Positions 6,049 to 7,315 of a stretch of DNA of 7,315 nucleotides are shown here, piece after piece. The position numbers and the translations under genes are program-made. This stretch comes from an uncultured Gallionellaceae bacterium (GTDB taxonomy: Bacteria; Pseudomonadota; Gammaproteobacteria; Burkholderiales; Sulfuricellaceae), in NCBI GenBank assembly GCA_937873435.1, contig CALMWM010000210.1, forward strand, positions 1 through 7,315, given 5' to 3'. The first letter of the stretch is position 1. The number at the start of each line of letters is the position of its first letter. A model generated the notes under the pieces. The model saw only the letters and a program-made list of their open reading frames with translations, did not search any database and had not been told where the DNA came from.

Positions 6049-6158
6049 TGCGCTGTAGCATCAAAAACCCGCTATCGTTTGGGATAGCGCGGTTTTGCTG
6101 CTAGAGCCGAAATAAGGAAGCCTGCATTTGAGCCACCCTGCGGCGACTTGCGCTGTAG
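6049..6158 (+). repeat. 10-bp direct repeat TGCGCTGTAG
   Basis: TGCGCTGTAG occurs at 6049-6058 and again at 6149-6158, exactly 100 bp apart, in the non-coding region after tpx. The second copy forms part of the loop and the start of the right arm of the 6127-6169 hairpin. The first copy has no matching hairpin around it. It may be a trace of a duplicated or inserted small repeat, but a 10-bp match could also be chance. Confidence 0.4.
6063..6096. terminator. Bidirectional rho-independent terminator between tpx and the minus-strand genes
   Basis: The left arm AAAACCCGCTATC (6064-6076) pairs with GATAGCGCGGTTTT (6083-6096), with one bulged C at 6090 and a 6-base loop GTTTGG. The A-run on the left and the T-run on the right give a U-tract in both reading directions. 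It lies 58 bp after the tpx stop and 84 bp after the stop of the small minus-strand gene, so it fits as a shared terminator for converging transcripts. Confidence 0.8.
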
Positions 6159-6169
6159 GGTGGCTCAAA
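6127..6169. repeat. Perfect 13-bp inverted repeat with 17-base loop
   Basis: TTTGAGCCACCCT (6127-6139) and AGGGTGGCTCAAA (6157-6169) form a perfect 13-bp stem; GCG and CGC at the loop edges can add three more pairs around an 8-base loop if three bases bulge. It begins 10 bp beyond the stop of the small minus-strand gene. There is no U-run on either side, so it is more likely a dispersed palindrome or a 3'-end stabilising structure than a complete terminator. Confidence 0.7.
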
Positions 6170-6179
6170 GGTTTATCGC

Positions 6180-6401
6180 TCATGCGTAAACGTTGATGCT
6201 GGAGCCCTTGAGTCCCTGATTGGCGGCCTTCAGCGCTTGCTGCTGGGCTTCGATCTTGTTGTTCAGGATAGACGAAATCGTTGCATCGGCTTTTTGCTGT
6301 TGAAGTTGTGCGCGTTGGGAAACCTGTGCGCCCAACTGGCGATCCAGTTGGCTCATTTGAATCACTTGCGATATTCCACCGGAAACCGAACCTATGCCCA
6401 T
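6180..6401 (-). CDS. Small glutamine-rich helical protein, function unknown
   Basis: I do not recognise this 73-residue protein with confidence. It starts MGIGSVSGGISQV and ends GSSINVYA. It has no cysteine or tryptophan, no signal peptide and no membrane segment. The middle (about 10-60) should be a long amphipathic helix. There are 14 glutamines, four of them at heptad spacing (15, 22, 29, 36), with a hydrophobic series at 10, 14, 19, 23 and 27. This suggests a coiled coil or an oligomer. The size, helical make-up and short polar C-terminus vaguely recall small motility-associated proteins such as YjfB, but I cannot confirm that. The start at 6401 is chosen over a TTG at 6458 because GGAG lies 7 bp upstream and a good promoter sits further up. 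It has its own promoter and terminator, so it appears to be a single-gene transcript downstream of corC. Confidence 0.72.
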   Translation of the reverse strand: MGIGSVSGGISQVIQMSQLDRQLGAQVSQRAQLQQQKADATISSILNNKIEAQQQALKAANQGLKGSSINVYA

Positions 6402-6408
6402 GAATTTT

Positions 6409-6412
6409 CTCC
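6409..6412 (-). promoter_or_regulatory. Ribosome binding site of the small protein gene
   Basis: On the minus strand TTGGAGA ends 6 bp before the ATG at 6401, with GGAG at 6412-6409. It decides the start of the 73-residue protein and rules out the 19-residue longer version from a TTG. Confidence 0.75.
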
Positions 6413-6435
6413 AAAAAATCTTGCCCCAACCCGAG

Positions 6436-6461
6436 CAGTTGATTAACCAGCTGGTCAACTG
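6436..6461. promoter_or_regulatory. Dyad at the predicted transcript start of the small protein gene
   Basis: The arms CAGTTGA (6436-6442) and TCAACTG (6455-6461) are perfect inverted repeats around the palindrome CCAGCTGG (6447-6454). The predicted transcription start of the small minus-strand gene falls at about 6461, so the dyad would be either an operator over the start site or a hairpin at the very 5' end of the mRNA. Which role applies is inference. Confidence 0.5.
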
Positions 6462-6467
6462 TCGACA

Positions 6468-6496
6468 AGTATAGCGAAAATTATTTTGACTTTGAA
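6468..6496 (-). promoter_or_regulatory. Sigma-70-type promoter for the small protein gene
   Basis: Read on the minus strand, TTCAAA (6496-6491, four of six matches to TTGACA) and TATACT (6473-6468, five of six matches to TATAAT) are separated by exactly 17 bp. The spacer is AT-rich in an otherwise GC-rich window. The promoter starts 6 bp past the corC stop and would give a leader of about 60 bases. A flagellar sigma-28 match was considered, but the -10 part does not fit. Confidence 0.6.
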
Positions 6497-6501
6497 GCCC
6501 G

Positions 6502-7315
6502 TCAAACCGCTTGATTGCCCATGCCTGAACCGCCCCCGTGGCGTTCTACCAGGAGGCTGTGCAAGCGGCGGCTGTCGGAGCGCAATACTGTGAACTTGAG
6601 GTCGTCGATGACGATGTGTTCGCCGCGTTTTGGCAAGCGTCCGAATTTGTCGATCACCAGGCCGCCCACGGTATCGTAATCAGTGTCGCCGAAGCCTACG
6701 CCCAGTGCCTGGTTGAAATCGGCAATTTCGGTATGCGCCTTGACGCGGAAGCGCCCTTGGGCATCGGCAAAAATATTGTCTTCGTTCTCGTCGTAATCGA
6801 ATTCGTCCTCGATTTCGCCGACTATCTGTTCCAGCACATCTTCGATGGTGAGCATCCCGGCGACGCCGCCGTATTCGTCGACCACGATGGCGATATGATT
6901 GCGGCTGGCGCGGAATTCCTTGAGCAGTACATTGAGGCGCTTGGCCTCGGGAATGAATACCGCCGGGCGCAGCATGTCGCGCACATCGAATTCCTCGCCG
7001 GCGTAATAACGCAGCAGGTCTTTTGCCAGCAGGATGCCGATTACGTCGTCTTTTTCCTTGTCGATTACGGGAAAGCGCGAGTGCGCGGTTTCGATCACAA
7101 AGGGAATGAATTTCTCGGGAGGTTCGGCGATGTCGATGACATCCATCTGGGCGCGTGGAATCATGATGTCGCGCACTTGCATTTCAGATACTTGCAGCAC
7201 GCCCTCGATCATCGAGAGGGCATCGGCGTCCATCAAGTTGCGTTCGTAGGCGGAATGCAGCAGTCCGATCAATTGCTCGCGATCTTCCGGTTCGCGCAGC
7301 AGCAGGTTGCTCAAG
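6502..7315 (-). CDS. corC: CorC/HlyC-family CBS-domain protein (5' end outside window)
   Basis: The visible 270 residues match CorC (YbeX of E. coli), a cytoplasmic CBS-pair protein linked to magnesium/cobalt homeostasis and, in E. coli, to ribosome function. Counting from base 7314, the first CBS domain is at about 48-104 (VRDIMIPRAQM, SAHSRFPVI-like TAHSRFPVI, GILLAKDLL) and the second at about 113-172 (FRASRNHIAIVVDEYGG, GMLTIEDVLEQIVGEIEDE). The C-terminal CorC_HlyC domain is at about 182-257 (DTVGGLVIDKFGRLP, DSRRLHSLLVE). The C-terminal tail is Gly-rich. A TTG at 7314 could begin the frame, but E. coli CorC has more residues before this point, so the true start is probably beyond the edge. 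In many Proteobacteria corC lies in a ybeZ-ybeY-corC-lnt operon. Here the small unknown gene, not lnt, lies directly downstream. Confidence 0.93.
   Translation of the reverse strand, partial: LSNLLLREPEDREQLIGLLHSAYERNLMDADALSMIEGVLQVSEMQVRDIMIPRAQMDVIDIAEPPEKFIPFVIETAHSRFPVIDKEKDDVIGILLAKDLLRYYAGEEFDVRDMLRPAVFIPEAKRLNVLLKEFRASRNHIAIVVDEYGGVAGMLTIEDVLEQIVGEIEDEFDYDENEDNIFADAQGRFRVKAHTEIADFNQALGVGFGDTDYDTVGGLVIDKFGRLPKRGEHIVIDDLKFTVLRSDSRRLHSLLVERHGGGSGMGNQAV

Noticed and set aside
6061..6468. 135-residue minus-strand frame overlapping the small gene
   Set aside because: It runs through the terminator and the 13-bp palindrome and is out of frame with the small gene that has the ribosome binding site.
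6468..6496. Flagellar sigma-28 promoter for the small gene
   Set aside because: A TAAAGTTT-like part can be found, but the GCCGATAA part is a poor match; the sigma-70 reading fits better.

Overview
The window is a stretch of betaproteobacterial-type chromosome, GC-rich and almost fully coding. The order tlpA-like, aroQ, accB, accC, prmA, zinc-ribbon/DUF3426 gene is an arrangement I associate with Betaproteobacteria. That order and the high third-position GC of the genes are the basis for the assignment. A narrower placement, for instance within Nitrosomonadales, would be a guess.

Layout. Positions 1-5361 hold a tightly packed plus-strand run. It opens with the 3' end of a TlpA/thioredoxin-family gene and continues with aroQ (3-dehydroquinate dehydratase), accB and accC (the biotin carrier and biotin carboxylase of acetyl-CoA carboxylase), prmA (ribosomal protein L11 methyltransferase), a zinc-ribbon/DUF3426 membrane protein and a stand-alone gcvH. 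Several junctions have gaps of 3-5 bp, and prmA overlaps the next gene through TAATG. This points to one transcript and translational coupling. The one wide gap inside the run, between accB and accC, is filled by a 115-bp palindromic element with perfect 14-bp ends. After a 134-bp spacer comes tpx (thiol peroxidase), still on the plus strand and with a strong ribosome binding site.

Positions 6006-6179 are a convergent intergenic region. It carries a bidirectional terminator hairpin and a second long perfect hairpin. On the minus strand follow a 73-residue glutamine-rich small protein, with its own promoter, ribosome binding site and leader dyad, and the 5'-truncated corC/hlyC gene for a CBS-domain protein that runs off the right edge.

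How the genes relate. AroQ feeds the shikimate pathway. AccB and AccC form the first half-reaction of fatty acid synthesis. PrmA modifies the ribosome. The TlpA-like protein and Tpx are thiol-redox proteins, and GcvH is a lipoyl carrier. This is a housekeeping cluster, and I see no defence system, prophage, CRISPR array, tRNA or rRNA. The points worth a second look are the accB-accC repeat element, the internal 132-bp duplication in the DUF3426 gene, the lone gcvH, a gene-like minus-strand reading in the gcvH-tpx spacer, and the unassigned small protein with its regulated-looking leader.
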